A stretch of 64,000 nt of DNA from Serinicoccus chungangensis (GTDB lineage Bacteria; Actinomycetota; Actinomycetes; Actinomycetales; Dermatophilaceae). Position numbers and translations under genes: made by a program. The stretch spans positions 1 to 64,000 of the forward strand of contig NZ_LQBL01000011.1 of the NCBI RefSeq assembly GCF_001483745.1. Reading direction: 5' to 3'. The notes under the pieces were generated by a model that saw nothing but the letters and a program-made list of their open reading frames with translations, was not told where the DNA came from and ran no database searches. Shown in pieces: positions 1-9,209 of this stretch (its first letter is position 1; each line of letters starts with the position of its first letter).

Positions 1-57
1 CTGCTCGATCTGCGCCCGGTGTTCGACGGCGTCTCTGGCTACGGACGGGTCGGCTGA
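1..57 (+). CDS. 3' end of an unidentified gene (last 18 codons and stop)
   Basis: The window opens inside an open frame that ends at a TGA at 55-57 and would encode a tail ending SGYGRVG. There is too little sequence to name the protein. It would run in the same direction as the SDR gene that follows. The frame choice rests only on actinobacterial-looking codon use, so this is tentative. Confidence 0.4.
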   Translation: MLDLRPVFDGVSGYGRVG

Positions 58-563
58 CCCCAGCCCCACCCCGGCGACCCCGACCTCGCCCTGACGACAG
101 CCCCGGCCGCACCCCGTGTGCGGACCGGGGCGTCGTCATACCCGTGAACGGCCATCACGGCGCCGTCGCCCGCCTGGGCACTCCGTGGGGGCTGGGTACG
201 GGTCTGACGTGGCAACCGGTGGTGGTGCGGGCGCGGACACGGCTGACTCGCCGTCGGGTTCCGAAAGGGCGTACAAGCACCAAGACCCACGACCAGCTAC
301 ATGACGCCGGTCACGCATCGGCTCAGCCGTCGGGCCTTCCGGAGCAGGGGCTGTCGGCCATTGCCGGCTCCAGACAGAGGTCTTCGGCCCGGGTGCCGCA
401 CGGTGCCACAGTGCGTCCTGGCAGGTAGTCATGGAGCCCCGACGCAGGGCGGGTGCGCGCCGGTGCAGCCCGGGTATGGCTACACATCCTGCCGATGCCT
501 GGCGCACCTCGTAGGTTGGGTCGACCCGTCGCGTCAGGAGCGACGGCAGGAAAGGAGCACAGC
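58..563. other. 506-bp spacer with no gene recognised
   Basis: Short frames exist on both strands but none has a convincing start, family resemblance or coding character. The G+C is visibly lower than in the flanking genes. The last 15 bases hold a strong AAAGGAG ribosome-binding site for the SDR gene. I see no tRNA, no clear terminator and no tandem repeat here. Confidence 0.5.
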
Positions 564-1340
564 ATGCTGAAGGGCAAGGTCGCGTTGGTGACGGGCGCGG
601 GGTCGGGCATCGGGGAGGCGAGCGCACGGGCGCTGGCTGCGCAGGGGGCGGACGTCACGCTGGTCAGTCGGACCCGGGAGGAGCTGGAGGAGGTCGCGGC
701 CGACCTCGAGGCCGGCGGCAGCCAGGCCCTGGTGGTGACGGGGGACGTCAGCGACGAGGACGACGCCCGGCGCATGGTCCAGGAGACCGTGGAGCGTTTC
801 GGGCGGCTCGACGTCGTCGTCGCCAACGCCGGGGTCAACGGCACGTGGGCCGGCATCGAGGACCTCGACGTCGAGGACTTCCGGTCCACGGTCGACATCA
901 ACCTGACCGGCACCTTCCTCACCATCAAGCACGCGGTGCCGCACCTGGCCGAGGGCGGCGGCTCGGTCGTCGTGGTCTCCTCGGTCAACGGTACGCGCAT
1001 GTTCTCCAACTCCGGCGCCACGGCATACTCCGCGAGCAAGGCGGGCCAGGTCGCGCTGACCAAGATGCTCGCGGTCGAGCTCGGACCCCGCAAGATCCGC
1101 CTCAACGTGGTGTGCCCCGGGGCCATCGACACCGAGATCGACGACAACACGCAGGCCGCGAACGAGGACGTGAAGATCCCGGTCGAGTTCCCGCAGGGGG
1201 AGATCCCGCTCACGCAGGGCACCCCCGGCTCGGCGCAGCAGGTGGCCGACCTGGTGACCTTCCTCGCCTCGGACGCGGCCAGCCACATCAGCGGCACCGA
1301 GGTCTGGGTCGACGGGGCCCAGTCGTTGCTGCAGGGGTGA
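564..1340 (+). CDS. SDR family NAD(P)-dependent oxidoreductase
   Basis: A classical short-chain dehydrogenase/reductase of 258 residues that should interconvert an alcohol and a ketone with NAD(P)H; the substrate cannot be told. The Rossmann motif TGAGSGIG lies at residues 10-17, the NAG motif at 88-90, and the catalytic Ser140, Tyr155 and Lys159 (YSASK) are all present. The C-terminus has the usual SGTEVWVDGA segment. The ATG at 564 was chosen because AAAGGAG sits 7 bases upstream and the Rossmann strand begins at once. An in-frame extension further upstream has no family resemblance. The gene ends 18 bp from the convergent selO gene, with no room for a large terminator. It appears monocistronic. 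Confidence 0.9.
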   Translation: MLKGKVALVTGAGSGIGEASARALAAQGADVTLVSRTREELEEVAADLEAGGSQALVVTGDVSDEDDARRMVQETVERFGRLDVVVANAGVNGTWAGIEDLDVEDFRSTVDINLTGTFLTIKHAVPHLAEGGGSVVVVSSVNGTRMFSNSGATAYSASKAGQVALTKMLAVELGPRKIRLNVVCPGAIDTEIDDNTQAANEDVKIPVEFPQGEIPLTQGTPGSAQQVADLVTFLASDAASHISGTEVWVDGAQSLLQG

Positions 1341-1358
1341 CCGCCCAGGCGTAGCGCG

Positions 1359-2822
1359 TCAGGTGCCGCAGTACGTCCGGTAGCGACCGAAGTCCGTCGG
1401 TGCAGGCTCGGCATACCGCTCGAGGCCGGGGCGCTCCCGGTAGGGATCGGTGACGGCGCCGAGGAGGCGAACTATCGGGTCCAGGTCGCCCTCGCTGCCT
1501 GCTGCGAGAGCCTCCTCGACCAGGTGGTTGCGGGGGATGTAGACGGGGTTGACCCGGTCCATCCGCTGCGCCTGCGGACCCAGGGCGAGCCACCGCCCGG
1601 CCCAGTCGTCGAAACCGGCCCTGTCCAGGAACAGGTCACGGGCTGGCTCGGCGTCCCCGCGGGCCGCATCGCCGAGGCGGCGGTAGAACGACGTGTGGTC
1701 CACGTGGTTGTCCTGCAGGAGACTCAGGAGCTCGGCGACCAGGGGCTCGACGACCTCGGCGCTCACCCGGTCCGCCAGGCCCAGCTTGGCCCGCATGCCG
1801 TTCGACCAGGCCGACGCGAACTGCGCGGAGAACGTCTCGAGGGAGCCCGTCGCCAGCTCGATCGCCTGCTCCTGCTCGGTGTGGAGCAGGGGCAGCAGCG
1901 CCTCGGCGAGGCGGGCGAGGTTCCACTGGGCGACACCGGGCTGGTTGCCGTAGGCATACCGTCCGCCGGTGTCGATCGAGCTGTAGACCGTCGCCGGGTC
2001 GACGGCCTCCATGAACGCGCAGGGTCCGTAGTCGATCGTCTCCCCGGAGATCGTCATGTTGTCCGTGTTCATCACCCCGTGGACGAACCCGACCAGCATC
2101 CACCGGGCGACGAGCTGCGCCTGGCCGGCGACGACCGCCTCGAACAGCGCGAGGTAGGGGTTCTCGGCCGCCGCGGCCTCGGGGTGGTGCCGGCGGATCG
2201 CGTGGTCGGCGAGGCGTCGCAGGAGATCGGTGTCGCCCGTCGCACGGGCGTACTGGAAAGTGCCGACGCGCAGGTGGCTTGAGGCGACCCGCGTGAGCAC
2301 CGCGCCAGGCAGCAGCGTCTCCCGCTGCACCTGCCGCCCGGTGCCCACCACGGCCAGCGACCGGGTGGTCGGGACGCCCAGGGCGTGCATGGCCTCGCCG
2401 GTGACGTACTCGCGCAGCATCGGACCGACCGCGGCCAGGCCGTCACCGCCGCGGGCGAAGGGCGTGCGACCGGAGCCCTTGAGGTGGATGTCGACCAGTC
2501 GCCCCGCCCTGTCGGCGACCTCGCCGAGCAGGAGCGCCCGGCCGTCGCCCAGGCGGGGCGAGTAGCCGCCGAACTGGTGCCCGGCGTAGGCCTGCGCCAC
2601 CGGGGTGGCGCCGTCGGGGACGAGGTGCCCCGTCAGCAGGCGCAGACCCTCGGGACCGCGCAGCCAGGACGGGCCGAGGTCCAGCTCCGCCGCCAGCGAC
2701 TCGTTGAGCACCAGCAGCCGGGGGTCCGGGGCCTCCTCCGCCTGCCACGGCACGGCGAGCTCACCCAGCTCGCTGGCGAACTGGTGGCCGAAGGACAGGG
2801 TCTGCCGGGGCACGACACTCAT
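1359..2822 (-). CDS. selO: SelO/YdiU family protein adenylyltransferase
   Basis: A SelO-family pseudokinase of 487 residues. The family binds ATP in a flipped orientation and transfers AMP to protein Ser/Thr/Tyr, linked to redox stress. Family hallmarks are visible: [18 protein letters not shown] near residue 85, [14 protein letters not shown], and the catalytic-loop/metal segment [13 protein letters not shown] followed by DYGPCAF. The protein ends TYCGT, with a cysteine third from the end, where eukaryotic SelO carries selenocysteine. The ATG at 2822 is preferred because a TACGCT -10 box on the minus strand (2829-2834) ends 6 nt upstream, predicting a leaderless mRNA. Upstream codons in this frame do not resemble the family. 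It lies 25 bp downstream of the DUF2252 gene in the same direction, so it may also be read from that promoter. Confidence 0.93.
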   Translation of the reverse strand: MSVVPRQTLSFGHQFASELGELAVPWQAEEAPDPRLLVLNESLAAELDLGPSWLRGPEGLRLLTGHLVPDGATPVAQAYAGHQFGGYSPRLGDGRALLLGEVADRAGRLVDIHLKGSGRTPFARGGDGLAAVGPMLREYVTGEAMHALGVPTTRSLAVVGTGRQVQRETLLPGAVLTRVASSHLRVGTFQYARATGDTDLLRRLADHAIRRHHPEAAAAENPYLALFEAVVAGQAQLVARWMLVGFVHGVMNTDNMTISGETIDYGPCAFMEAVDPATVYSSIDTGGRYAYGNQPGVAQWNLARLAEALLPLLHTEQEQAIELATGSLETFSAQFASAWSNGMRAKLGLADRVSAEVVEPLVAELLSLLQDNHVDHTSFYRRLGDAARGDAEPARDLFLDRAGFDDWAGRWLALGPQAQRMDRVNPVYIPRNHLVEEALAAGSEGDLDPIVRLLGAVTDPYRERPGLERYAEPAPTDFGRYRTYCGT

Positions 2823-2828
2823 CTGTCG

Positions 2829-2834
2829 AGCGTA
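2829..2834 (-). promoter_or_regulatory. -10 box for leaderless selO
   Basis: TACGCT on the minus strand ends 6 nt before the selO ATG. It lies between the DUF2252 stop and selO, so selO probably has its own promoter as well as read-through. Confidence 0.5.
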
Positions 2835-2847
2835 GGCGAGAGACCCC

Positions 2848-4299
2848 TCAGGGGCGGAAGGCGGAGCTCGCGCCGTCCAGCGCACCCTCCTGGACGGGGA
2901 GGTCGCCGCGGGTGACGGCGGCCAGCAGCTGCTCGTGGTCGGCCTCGGTCTGGTCGGCGTACAACCGGGCGAACCGGCTCAGGGCGACGTCCACCTTGTC
3001 CGAGCCACCGACATACCCCGCGATCATGGACGCCCCGCTGGTGCGGGCGTGCCCCTTGGCGAGGAGGTGACCGACGATGCCGGCGTAGTCGGCCAGCGCC
3101 GGCGCGTCGATGGCGTCGAGGGGGATGGTGCCCTTGCTGTTGCGGAACTGGCGCACGTAGTAGGTGTGGTCGTCGCCGACGGTCGCCCACCCCAGCAGCG
3201 GGTCGCTGACCGTCTGCAGCGCCTGCTGGTACTCGACCACCCGCTGGCCCTGGTGCTCGTGCAGCGCGGAGTCGCCGTGCACGTGGCGGGCGATGACCGA
3301 ACGCCTGGCCTGCTTGAGCTGCAGGAACAGCACGTCGTCGGGGGTGCTGCCCTCCAGCAGCGCGACGTAGGCGCGCAGCCCCACGCTGCCGACGCCCACC
3401 ACCTTGTGCGCGATGTCGACCAGGGTGTAGCCGCCGACCACCCGGCGCCAGTGCGGCGCGAGCGTGAGGAGGTAGCCGTCGAGCGCCTCGGCCAGGGCCT
3501 CTCGCTCCTCGTCGCTGACCCGGGTGATGGTCGGCGGGTCCTCGACGATCACCCGTCGCCCGGCCTGCTCGGTCGTGAACTTCGGGAGCGCGCGGTCGCT
3601 GGTGCGCTTCCGTGCCCGCTTGGCCGACCGGTGGATCTCCTTGCGCAGGGTCTTCTCAGTCGCGGTCTCGTGCATCCGGTGCACGTCGAGCCGGTTGTAG
3701 GAGCGCATGAGGAGGGGTTGCTCGGCCAGGAACCTCAGCTCGCCCCGGTATGCCGCGACGCACGCCCGCACGGCGGCCTCGCACTCCTTCTCGGACAGCC
3801 CGTTCGTGCGCCCGGCGACGTGGATGCTGGCGACCAGGCGGCGCAGGTCCCACTCCCAGCAGCCGGGGTGGGCCTCGTCGAAGTCGTTGAGGTCGATGAC
3901 CAGCTCGCCCTCGGGGGAGGCGTAGAACCCGAAGTTGCCGACGTGCGCGTCGCCGCCGATCACCGGCATGATCCCGGTCGCCGGCAGGTGCGCGACGTCG
4001 TCGGCCATCACCACGGCGGTGCCCCGCAGGAAGCCGTAGGGGTTGGCGACCATCCGGCCCACGCGCACCGGGACCAGCTCGCTGCGCCGCCCCTCGTGCG
4101 ACTCCTGGATGAGCGCCACCGGGTCCGGCCGTCCGGGCCGGGGAGTCCAGTCACCCAGGCTCGTGCGCGGGACCTCCTTGCGCAGCGCCTTGCCCATGGC
4201 ATAGCGCTCCGCCCGCGAGGTGGGCCGCTTGCGGATGGAGGCGTATGCCGTGCTGTCGACCGTCGCGAGCACCCGGTGGCCGGTGGAGGCGGGGGTCAC
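2848..4299 (-). CDS. DUF2252 protein with kinase/aminoglycoside-phosphotransferase-like fold
   Basis: A 483-residue protein of the uncharacterised DUF2252 family, which as far as I recall belongs to the protein-kinase-like clan. The central block [11 protein letters not shown], followed by [14 protein letters not shown] and WDLRRLVAS, matches the catalytic-loop and Mg-binding pattern of phosphotransferases (HGDxHxGN...DxD). It therefore probably binds ATP, but the substrate is unknown. The start is a GTG at 4297-4299 with only a weak upstream AAGG, so the first 30-35 residues are uncertain; the ATG of MGKALRKE is an alternative. selO follows 25 bp downstream, so two unconventional kinase-fold proteins lie side by side. 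The product is likely cytoplasmic, as no signal peptide or membrane segment is seen. Confidence 0.85.
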   Translation of the reverse strand: MTPASTGHRVLATVDSTAYASIRKRPTSRAERYAMGKALRKEVPRTSLGDWTPRPGRPDPVALIQESHEGRRSELVPVRVGRMVANPYGFLRGTAVVMADDVAHLPATGIMPVIGGDAHVGNFGFYASPEGELVIDLNDFDEAHPGCWEWDLRRLVASIHVAGRTNGLSEKECEAAVRACVAAYRGELRFLAEQPLLMRSYNRLDVHRMHETATEKTLRKEIHRSAKRARKRTSDRALPKFTTEQAGRRVIVEDPPTITRVSDEEREALAEALDGYLLTLAPHWRRVVGGYTLVDIAHKVVGVGSVGLRAYVALLEGSTPDDVLFLQLKQARRSVIARHVHGDSALHEHQGQRVVEYQQALQTVSDPLLGWATVGDDHTYYVRQFRNSKGTIPLDAIDAPALADYAGIVGHLLAKGHARTSGASMIAGYVGGSDKVDVALSRFARLYADQTEADHEQLLAAVTRGDLPVQEGALDGASSAFRP

Positions 4300-4521
4300 C
4301 GGACCCGGTGCCTTGGTGCGGTGTGCCGGGGTCCGCGGGGGAGAGCTCGGGCCCGCGCGGTGTGGACGGGGTCGTGTGGCACAGACCTCACCCTCGCGTG
4401 TCCGCGCCGATGGTGCAACACCCGGCCGGGCGACTCAGCTCTTCATCGCGGCGACGCGGGAGGGGTACGAGGCTGCCCTGTCAGCGGCGGAGTGAACTGC
4501 CCGACGAGGTGTCTCGCGCAC

Positions 4522-4537
4522 TGCCTGCGTGCCTGGG
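4522..4537 (+). repeat. 8-bp imperfect tandem duplication breaking an N-terminal frame
   Basis: TGCCTGCG is followed directly by TGCCTGGG. Removing one 8-bp unit would join the upstream frame (reading SELPDEVSRALP) to the downstream frame (GDDLLPRPDL), giving the ALPGDDLLP junction I expect from SRPBCC homologues. Confidence 0.5.
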
Positions 4538-5086
4538 GACGACCTCCTGCCTCGTCCCGACCTGGTGGCGACCCGGGCGATCAGCATCGACGCCCCGGCC
4601 GAAGCCGTGTGGCCGTGGGTGGCGCAGATGGGTCAGGGCCGAGGAGGCCTCTACTCGTACGACTGGCTCGAGAACCTGGTCGGGTGCCAGATGGTCAGCG
4701 CGACCCGGGTGGTGCAGGAGTGGCAGCACCCGTCGGTCGGGGACGACTTCCGCCTGCACCCCGACGTCGCACTGAAGGTCGCGATGGTCGAGCCACCGCA
4801 CGCCTTGGTCGTGCGAGGTGCGGTCTCAGCCACCGGCCAGGACGGCTCGGGTGATCCCTCCATGCCCTACGACTTCACCTGGGCCTTCGTCCTGCCTCCT
4901 CAGTCCGGTGGGCCCACCAGGCTGGTCGTGAGGGAGCGCTACCTCTACCTCAGCCCCTGGGCGTCGCTGCTGGTCGAGGCCGTGTCGATGGTGAGTGCCG
5001 TGATGACCGAGCGGATGCTGAGAGGGATCCGTGATCGCGTCGAAGGGACCGGGCCGCGTCCTCGGGCAGTGGAGTCCAGCGGTTGA
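4529..5086 (+). CDS. SRPBCC family protein, probably 5'-truncated by a small duplication
   Basis: A 185-residue protein of the START/SRPBCC (polyketide cyclase-like) fold, whose members bind hydrophobic ligands in a helix-grip cavity. Supporting blocks are TRAISIDAPAEAVWPWVAQMG, GRGGLYSYDWLENLVGC and VRERYLYLSP, followed by a C-terminal amphipathic helix. The first in-frame start is a GTG at 4529 with no ribosome-binding site. The adjacent upstream sequence carries the expected N-terminal residues in another frame, offset by an 8-bp duplication. The reading frame may therefore be a natural truncation, a decaying gene or a sequencing error. The function cannot be specified, and the gene has no obvious operon partner. 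Confidence 0.65.
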   Translation: MPGDDLLPRPDLVATRAISIDAPAEAVWPWVAQMGQGRGGLYSYDWLENLVGCQMVSATRVVQEWQHPSVGDDFRLHPDVALKVAMVEPPHALVVRGAVSATGQDGSGDPSMPYDFTWAFVLPPQSGGPTRLVVRERYLYLSPWASLLVEAVSMVSAVMTERMLRGIRDRVEGTGPRPRAVESSG

Positions 5087-5177
5087 CGCACCCCGGGACT
5101 ACGCTGGACCCGTCGCGACCCCGGTGGGAGCACCCCGTACGGGCTGACACGTCGACCTCCATCGAAAGGACGACGCC

Positions 5178-5978
5178 ATGTCGCGACCGACCCCTCCCGC
5201 CCCACCGCTGCACCCCACCCTGCTCCGCCTCGACCGTCTGGCAGCTCACCTGGCGACCGACGACCACGTCCTGGCCGTACTCGGCCTGGGGTCGGCGGGG
5301 CAGGAGACCCACCGCTTCGACGAGCACTCCGACATCGACTTCTTCGTCGTCGTCGACAGCGCCTCCGCCCAGGACGGCTACCTGCAGGACCCGGGGTGGC
5401 TCGCCGGCTTCGGCGGCGCCGTCGCCTACAGCTTCGTCAACGACCCCCACGGCCGGAAGGCGCTTTTCGCCGACGGGCTGTTCGTGGAGTACGCGGTCTT
5501 CACGTCCGACCAGCTCGCCGCCCTGCCCGTCGTCGGCGCGCGAGTGGTCTGGTCGCGCGACGGCCACGACCCGCTGACGGGCTCACCGGCGCCGGCGAGA
5601 CCCACCGCCGTCGACACCGTCGACTTCCACCGCGACGAGGCCCTGACGAACCTCTACGTCGGGCTCCACCGCGAGCTGCGGGGAGAGCGCCTGACCGCCA
5701 TGCGCTTCATCCAGGTGTATGCCGTGGACCGGGTCCTCGCGCTCGTGCGCCTCGACCCCGCCTCCCGGCTGGACCACCCCGACCACTTCGAGTCGACCCG
5801 CCGCATCGAGCGGGCCGACCTGCCCACGGACCTCCCGCTGCACCGGATGGTCCCGGGCTACGAGCACAACGTCGACGCCGCGCGGGCGGTCCTGGACTGG
5901 CTGACGACGCACCACGTCACCCACCCGGTCATGACCCGGGCCGTCCTCCGGCTGCTCGACGAGCACGAGCAGACCTGA
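5178..5978 (+). CDS. Nucleotidyltransferase-fold protein (MNT/aminoglycoside-adenylyltransferase-like)
   Basis: A 266-residue protein with a polymerase-beta-type nucleotidyltransferase core. The motif GLGSAGQETHRFDEHSDIDF (near residues 37-56) supplies the GS turn and the metal-binding DxD equivalent. The C-terminal half is helical with a conserved-looking MRFIQVYAVDRVLAL helix, as in kanamycin-type nucleotidyltransferases and HEPN-linked relatives. It would transfer a nucleotide to a small molecule or protein; the target is unknown, and resistance should not be assumed. The ATG at 5178 is preceded by GAAAGGACGACGCC, a plausible ribosome-binding site. It stands between the SRPBCC gene and the broken decarboxylase, all in the same direction but with gaps of 45-90 bp. 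Confidence 0.75.
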   Translation: MSRPTPPAPPLHPTLLRLDRLAAHLATDDHVLAVLGLGSAGQETHRFDEHSDIDFFVVVDSASAQDGYLQDPGWLAGFGGAVAYSFVNDPHGRKALFADGLFVEYAVFTSDQLAALPVVGARVVWSRDGHDPLTGSPAPARPTAVDTVDFHRDEALTNLYVGLHRELRGERLTAMRFIQVYAVDRVLALVRLDPASRLDHPDHFESTRRIERADLPTDLPLHRMVPGYEHNVDAARAVLDWLTTHHVTHPVMTRAVLRLLDEHEQT

Positions 5979-6023
5979 GCACGTGCTTGTGGCCAGGAGC
6001 CCGGCAGGAGGACACTCCGGAGG

Positions 6024-7395
6024 ATGAGCTCCTACTCGCGGCCGCTGGAGGTCGCGCACGAGCACGCCCTCCGCTGGCTGGACTCGCTGGGGGAGCGACC
6101 GGTGCCCGCTCAGGCGTCGATCGAGCAGGTGGTGGACGCGCTGGGGCCCGACCTGCCGGAGCACGGGTGCCCGCCGGAGGAGGCCGTCGCGCTGCTCGCG
6201 GAGGCCAGCGACGCGGGGCTGACCGCCATGGCCGCGGGCCGCTTCTTCGGGTTCGTCATCGGTGGCACAGCACCCGGCCGCGATGGCTGCCGACTGGCTG
6301 GTGAGCGCCTGGGACCAGAACGCCGGGCTGCGCACGGTCACCCCGGCCCACAGCGCGGTCGGGGACCTCGCCGGCGCCTGGCTGCTCGACCTGCTCGGTC
6401 TGCCGGGGGAGAGCGCGGTCGGCTTCACGACCGGGGCCACGATGGCCAACTTCACCGCCCTGGCCGCCCCGCGTGACGACGTGCTCCGCCGGGCAGGGTG
6501 GGACGTGGCGCGGCACGGGCTCGGCGGAGGTCCGGCGGTCCGCGTCGTCGTCGGGGCCGAGCGGCACGACACGGTGGACGTCGCGCTGCGCTACCTCGGC
6601 CTCGGCGCCCCTGACGTGGTCGCGGTCGATCATCAGGGTCGGGTGCGGCCCGACGCGCTCGAGGAGTCCCTGGCCGAGGCAGGGCCCGGCCCGGCCGTCG
6701 TGGTCCTCCAGGCCGGCAACATCCACTCCGGGGCCAGCGACCCCTTCGAGGAGACCGTCGAGACCGCCCACCGGCACGGTGCCTGGGTGCACGTCGACGG
6801 TGCCTTCGGTCTGTGGGCGGCCGCGTCACCGGCATACCGGCACCTGATGCGCGGCCACGAGGGCGCCGACTCGTGGGCGACCGACGCCCACAAGACGCTC
6901 AACGTGCCCTACGACAGCGGGCTGTGCGTCGTGCGCGACGCCGCGGCGCTCCAGGCGGCGATGGGGGTGCAGGGTGCCTACCTGCTGCGTGACGAGGTGT
7001 GCCAGCCGCTGGACAAGGTGCCCGAGCTCTCGCGCCGCGGGCGGGCGGTGCCGGTGTGGGCGGTGGTGCGCTGCCTCGGTCGGGACGGGGTCGCCGAGCT
7101 GGTCGAGCGGCTCTGCCGGCACGCCACCAGTCTCGCCGACGCGCTGAGGACCATGCCCGGTGTCACCGTGCTCAACGACGTGGTCTTCACGCAGGTCTGC
7201 GCGACGTTCGGCTCCGACGAGCGGACCGACGAGGTGGTCGGGCGGCTGCTCGCGGACGGGACCACGTGGATGACCGGCTCGACCTGGCACGGGCAGCGGG
7301 TCCTGCGGATCTCGGTCAGCAACTGGTCGACCACCGACGAGGACGTCGAGCGGAGCGTCGAGGCCGTGCGCCGGGTGGCCACGGAGATCGCCTGA
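6024..7395 (+). pseudogene. PLP-dependent aspartate-aminotransferase/decarboxylase family gene with a single frameshift
   Basis: Two overlapping frames encode one protein of the group II PLP decarboxylase family. Codons from 6024 give the N-terminal domain up to GRFFGFVIGGT, and the frame entered near 6262 continues with HPAAMAADWLVSAWDQNAG to the end at 7395. One extra base around 6269 (GGCACAGCAC where GGCACGCAC would keep frame) explains the break. The second part retains the cofactor aspartate in HVDGAFG and the PLP lysine in ATDAHKTLNVPYDSG, so the catalytic core is otherwise intact. Joined, the length is about 456 residues, normal for the family. The shift may be recent inactivation, programmed or a sequencing error. 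An AGGAGG precedes the first ATG. Confidence 0.8.
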
Positions 7396-7407
7396 GGCCC
7401 CTCGGGC

Positions 7408-7821
7408 TCAGCCAGGGGAGCGGCCCGGCGCCGGACCGGGATCATCCCTGGCCTCCACCGGTCCGAAGGCCGCGGCCAGGACCTGCCAGCGGCCGTCCGC
7501 GACCACCCACAGCCGGGTGTAGCCGAACCGCGCGTCAGCGGGAGCGCCGCCCTGCACGGCCTCGACGTCGACGACGGTGCGCGACACCCCGCTCGGTCCG
7601 TCGTCCCGGACCTCGACCGAGCGCTCGACGAGGGACGTGATCCGCAGTGCGCCGGACCGGTAGGCGTCGAGGTCGTCCTCCTTCGTGAAGGTCGCCCCGT
7701 CCGGTCCGATGGCGACGACATCCGGGTGCAGCAGCTCATCGAGGGCCTCGACGTCACCTTGACGCTGCGCCTCGAGGAGTCGGCGCTCGGCGGCGACGAG
7801 ACCTTCCATGCGGCTGACCAT
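7408..7821 (-). CDS. SnoaL-like/DUF4440 nuclear transport factor 2-fold protein
   Basis: A 137-residue protein with an NTF2-like cone fold. The pattern AAERRLLEAQRQGDVEALDELLHPD, a central DLDAYRSG and the late LWVVADGRWQVLAAAFGP strand are typical of SnoaL/DUF4440 proteins, which bind or isomerise small ligands. Function is not predictable. The start at 7821 (MVSRMEGL) is chosen because the residues before it look non-coding; an ATG four codons later is equally possible. The gene is convergent with the broken decarboxylase, ending 12 bp from it. It lies 52 bp downstream of the PAP2 gene on the same strand and may be co-transcribed with it. Confidence 0.7.
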   Translation of the reverse strand: MVSRMEGLVAAERRLLEAQRQGDVEALDELLHPDVVAIGPDGATFTKEDDLDAYRSGALRITSLVERSVEVRDDGPSGVSRTVVDVEAVQGGAPADARFGYTRLWVVADGRWQVLAAAFGPVEARDDPGPAPGRSPG

Positions 7822-7873
7822 GCCACGGGGACCCACGGGCGGCAAGGTCGGCAACCCGTCAGCCGCGCCGGAC

Positions 7874-8587
7874 TCACGTCGGGGACCGGTGACCGTCTCC
7901 ACGGGTGTCAGCCTCCGGGACGTCGCGCTCCCTCGCGAGCGGCCCCCAGAAGGCGGCCGCCAGGAGGAGCGCCACGCCGCTCCCCAGCAGGACGCCACCC
8001 AGGGTGTCGGACAGCCAGTGGGCGTGCAGGTAGGTGCGGCTCAGGGCCATGAGCAGGACGGCGACGGTGCCCACCACCCGCACCCAGAGCACGGGGAGCA
8101 GCACTGCCGCCACCACCGCGAGGGTGGCGGCGTTCGCGGTGTGGCCGGAGGGGAAGGACCCCTCGTCGACGACGACGAGGATGCCGTCGGGGCGCGCTCG
8201 CCCGACGACGTGCTTGAGCACCTGCACGAGGACGGCGCTGACGACCAACGTGGTGAGGAGGTATGCCGCCGCCCACCGCCGGCCGGACAGCGTCAGGGCG
8301 AGGGTCGCCCCGACCGGGATGACGTACACGCCGACGACGCCCGCGCCCAGGAGGTCCAGCACCCGCGCGGACTCCAGCAGCGCGGGCACCCGGTGGCCGG
8401 AGACCACCCCGTTCCACCAGACGTCCACGGGCCAGGGGCCACCCTGCACGGACGCCCACCACCCCAGGGCGCAGCCGAGCGTGACCAGCAGCACGCCGAC
8501 GACGGCCGTCGTGGTCCGCGGGCGCCGGGTGTCGAGGTCGACCTCCGCCGCCGTCACGTCCGTCGTCCCTCGTCGCATCCGGCCCAT
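7874..8587 (-). CDS. PAP2 superfamily membrane phosphatase
   Basis: A polytopic membrane protein of about 237 residues with the three phosphatidic-acid-phosphatase signatures: KHVVGRARP, the FPSGHTANA box and SRTYLHAHWLSD with the catalytic His and Asp. Members dephosphorylate lipid phosphates such as undecaprenyl diphosphate or phosphatidic acid at the outer membrane face. Around five or six hydrophobic helices surround the motifs. The start is ambiguous between two ATGs nine bases apart (8587 and 8578). The downstream NTF2-fold gene follows in the same orientation. Upstream lies the divergent 8694 gene, about 100 bp away. Confidence 0.88.
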   Translation of the reverse strand: MGRMRRGTTDVTAAEVDLDTRRPRTTTAVVGVLLVTLGCALGWWASVQGGPWPVDVWWNGVVSGHRVPALLESARVLDLLGAGVVGVYVIPVGATLALTLSGRRWAAAYLLTTLVVSAVLVQVLKHVVGRARPDGILVVVDEGSFPSGHTANAATLAVVAAVLLPVLWVRVVGTVAVLLMALSRTYLHAHWLSDTLGGVLLGSGVALLLAAAFWGPLARERDVPEADTRGDGHRSPT

Positions 8588-8681
8588 TCTGCCCACCCAG
8601 GGGGGAACGCACCCTCCGGAGCGGCGCGGCATACACGGTGCAGGGGGTGGCTGCTCGGGTTGCCGGGGGCGGTCTGGTGCC

Positions 8682-8687
8682 TAGGGT
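8682..8687 (+). promoter_or_regulatory. -10 box for leaderless gene 8694
   Basis: TAGGGT ends 6 nt before the ATG at 8694, and no ribosome-binding site is present. Confidence 0.5.
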
Positions 8688-8693
8688 CGGGGG

Positions 8694-9209
8694 ATGGGTA
8701 ACGAGTCGCCAGGGCAGCGGGCCGAGGACCTGCCGGAGCGCGAGCTGCTGCAGATCTACCTGCAGGACCACCTGAGCGGTGCCACGGGACTGCTGCAGCG
8801 CCTGACGATGATGCGCGACCACGACGACGACCTGCCCGTCGCCGCCGAGATCGCGCAGCTGGAGCAGGAGGTCCGTGAGGACCGCCAGACGCTGGTCGAC
8901 GTGATCCGCACGCTGGGTCTGCGGCCGAGTCCCGCCAAGCTGCTGCTGGCGAGGGCCGGTGAGATGGCGGGCCGCCTCAAGCTCAACGGCCGGGTGCGGC
9001 GCCGTTCCCCGCTGACGCCCCTGCTCGAGCTCGAGGTGGTCCAGGCGGGCATCAGCGGCAAGTCCGGGCTGTGGCGGTCGCTGGCCGTCCACGCCGGGGC
9101 CCTCGGTCTGGACGCGGAGGAGTTCCGCGCCCTCGAGGAGCGGGCCCTGCGACAGCTGGACGACGTCGTCGCGGCGCACCGCCGGCTCACGCGCGGCGCG
9201 TTCGGCTGA
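8694..9209 (+). CDS. Conserved actinobacterial helical protein of unknown function
   Basis: A 171-residue, highly charged, predicted all-helical protein beginning with MGNESPGQ and containing ELLQIYLQDHLSGATGLLQR, EVREDRQTLVDVIR and RLKLNGRVRRRSPLTPLLEL. I recognise the pattern from uncharacterised actinobacterial proteins of about 170 residues that look ferritin-like in helix layout, but I see no di-iron EXXH set, so no metal role is claimed. There is no signal peptide or membrane helix. The start follows a -10 box by 6 nt, so the mRNA is predicted leaderless. It is divergent from the PAP2 gene. Confidence 0.75.
   Translation: MGNESPGQRAEDLPERELLQIYLQDHLSGATGLLQRLTMMRDHDDDLPVAAEIAQLEQEVREDRQTLVDVIRTLGLRPSPAKLLLARAGEMAGRLKLNGRVRRRSPLTPLLELEVVQAGISGKSGLWRSLAVHAGALGLDAEEFRALEERALRQLDDVVAAHRRLTRGAFG

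Noticed and set aside
4220-4495. Plus-strand frame ending FIAATREGYEAALSAAE
   Set aside because: The C-terminal residues look protein-like, but the upstream part is Arg/Gly/Val-rich with no domain and overlaps the DUF2252 start. Not enough to call a gene.
2935-4854. Long plus-strand frame opposite the DUF2252 gene
   Set aside because: It is the antisense shadow of a well-supported minus-strand gene in G+C-rich DNA. Its translation is His/Arg/Gly/Val-rich with no family resemblance.
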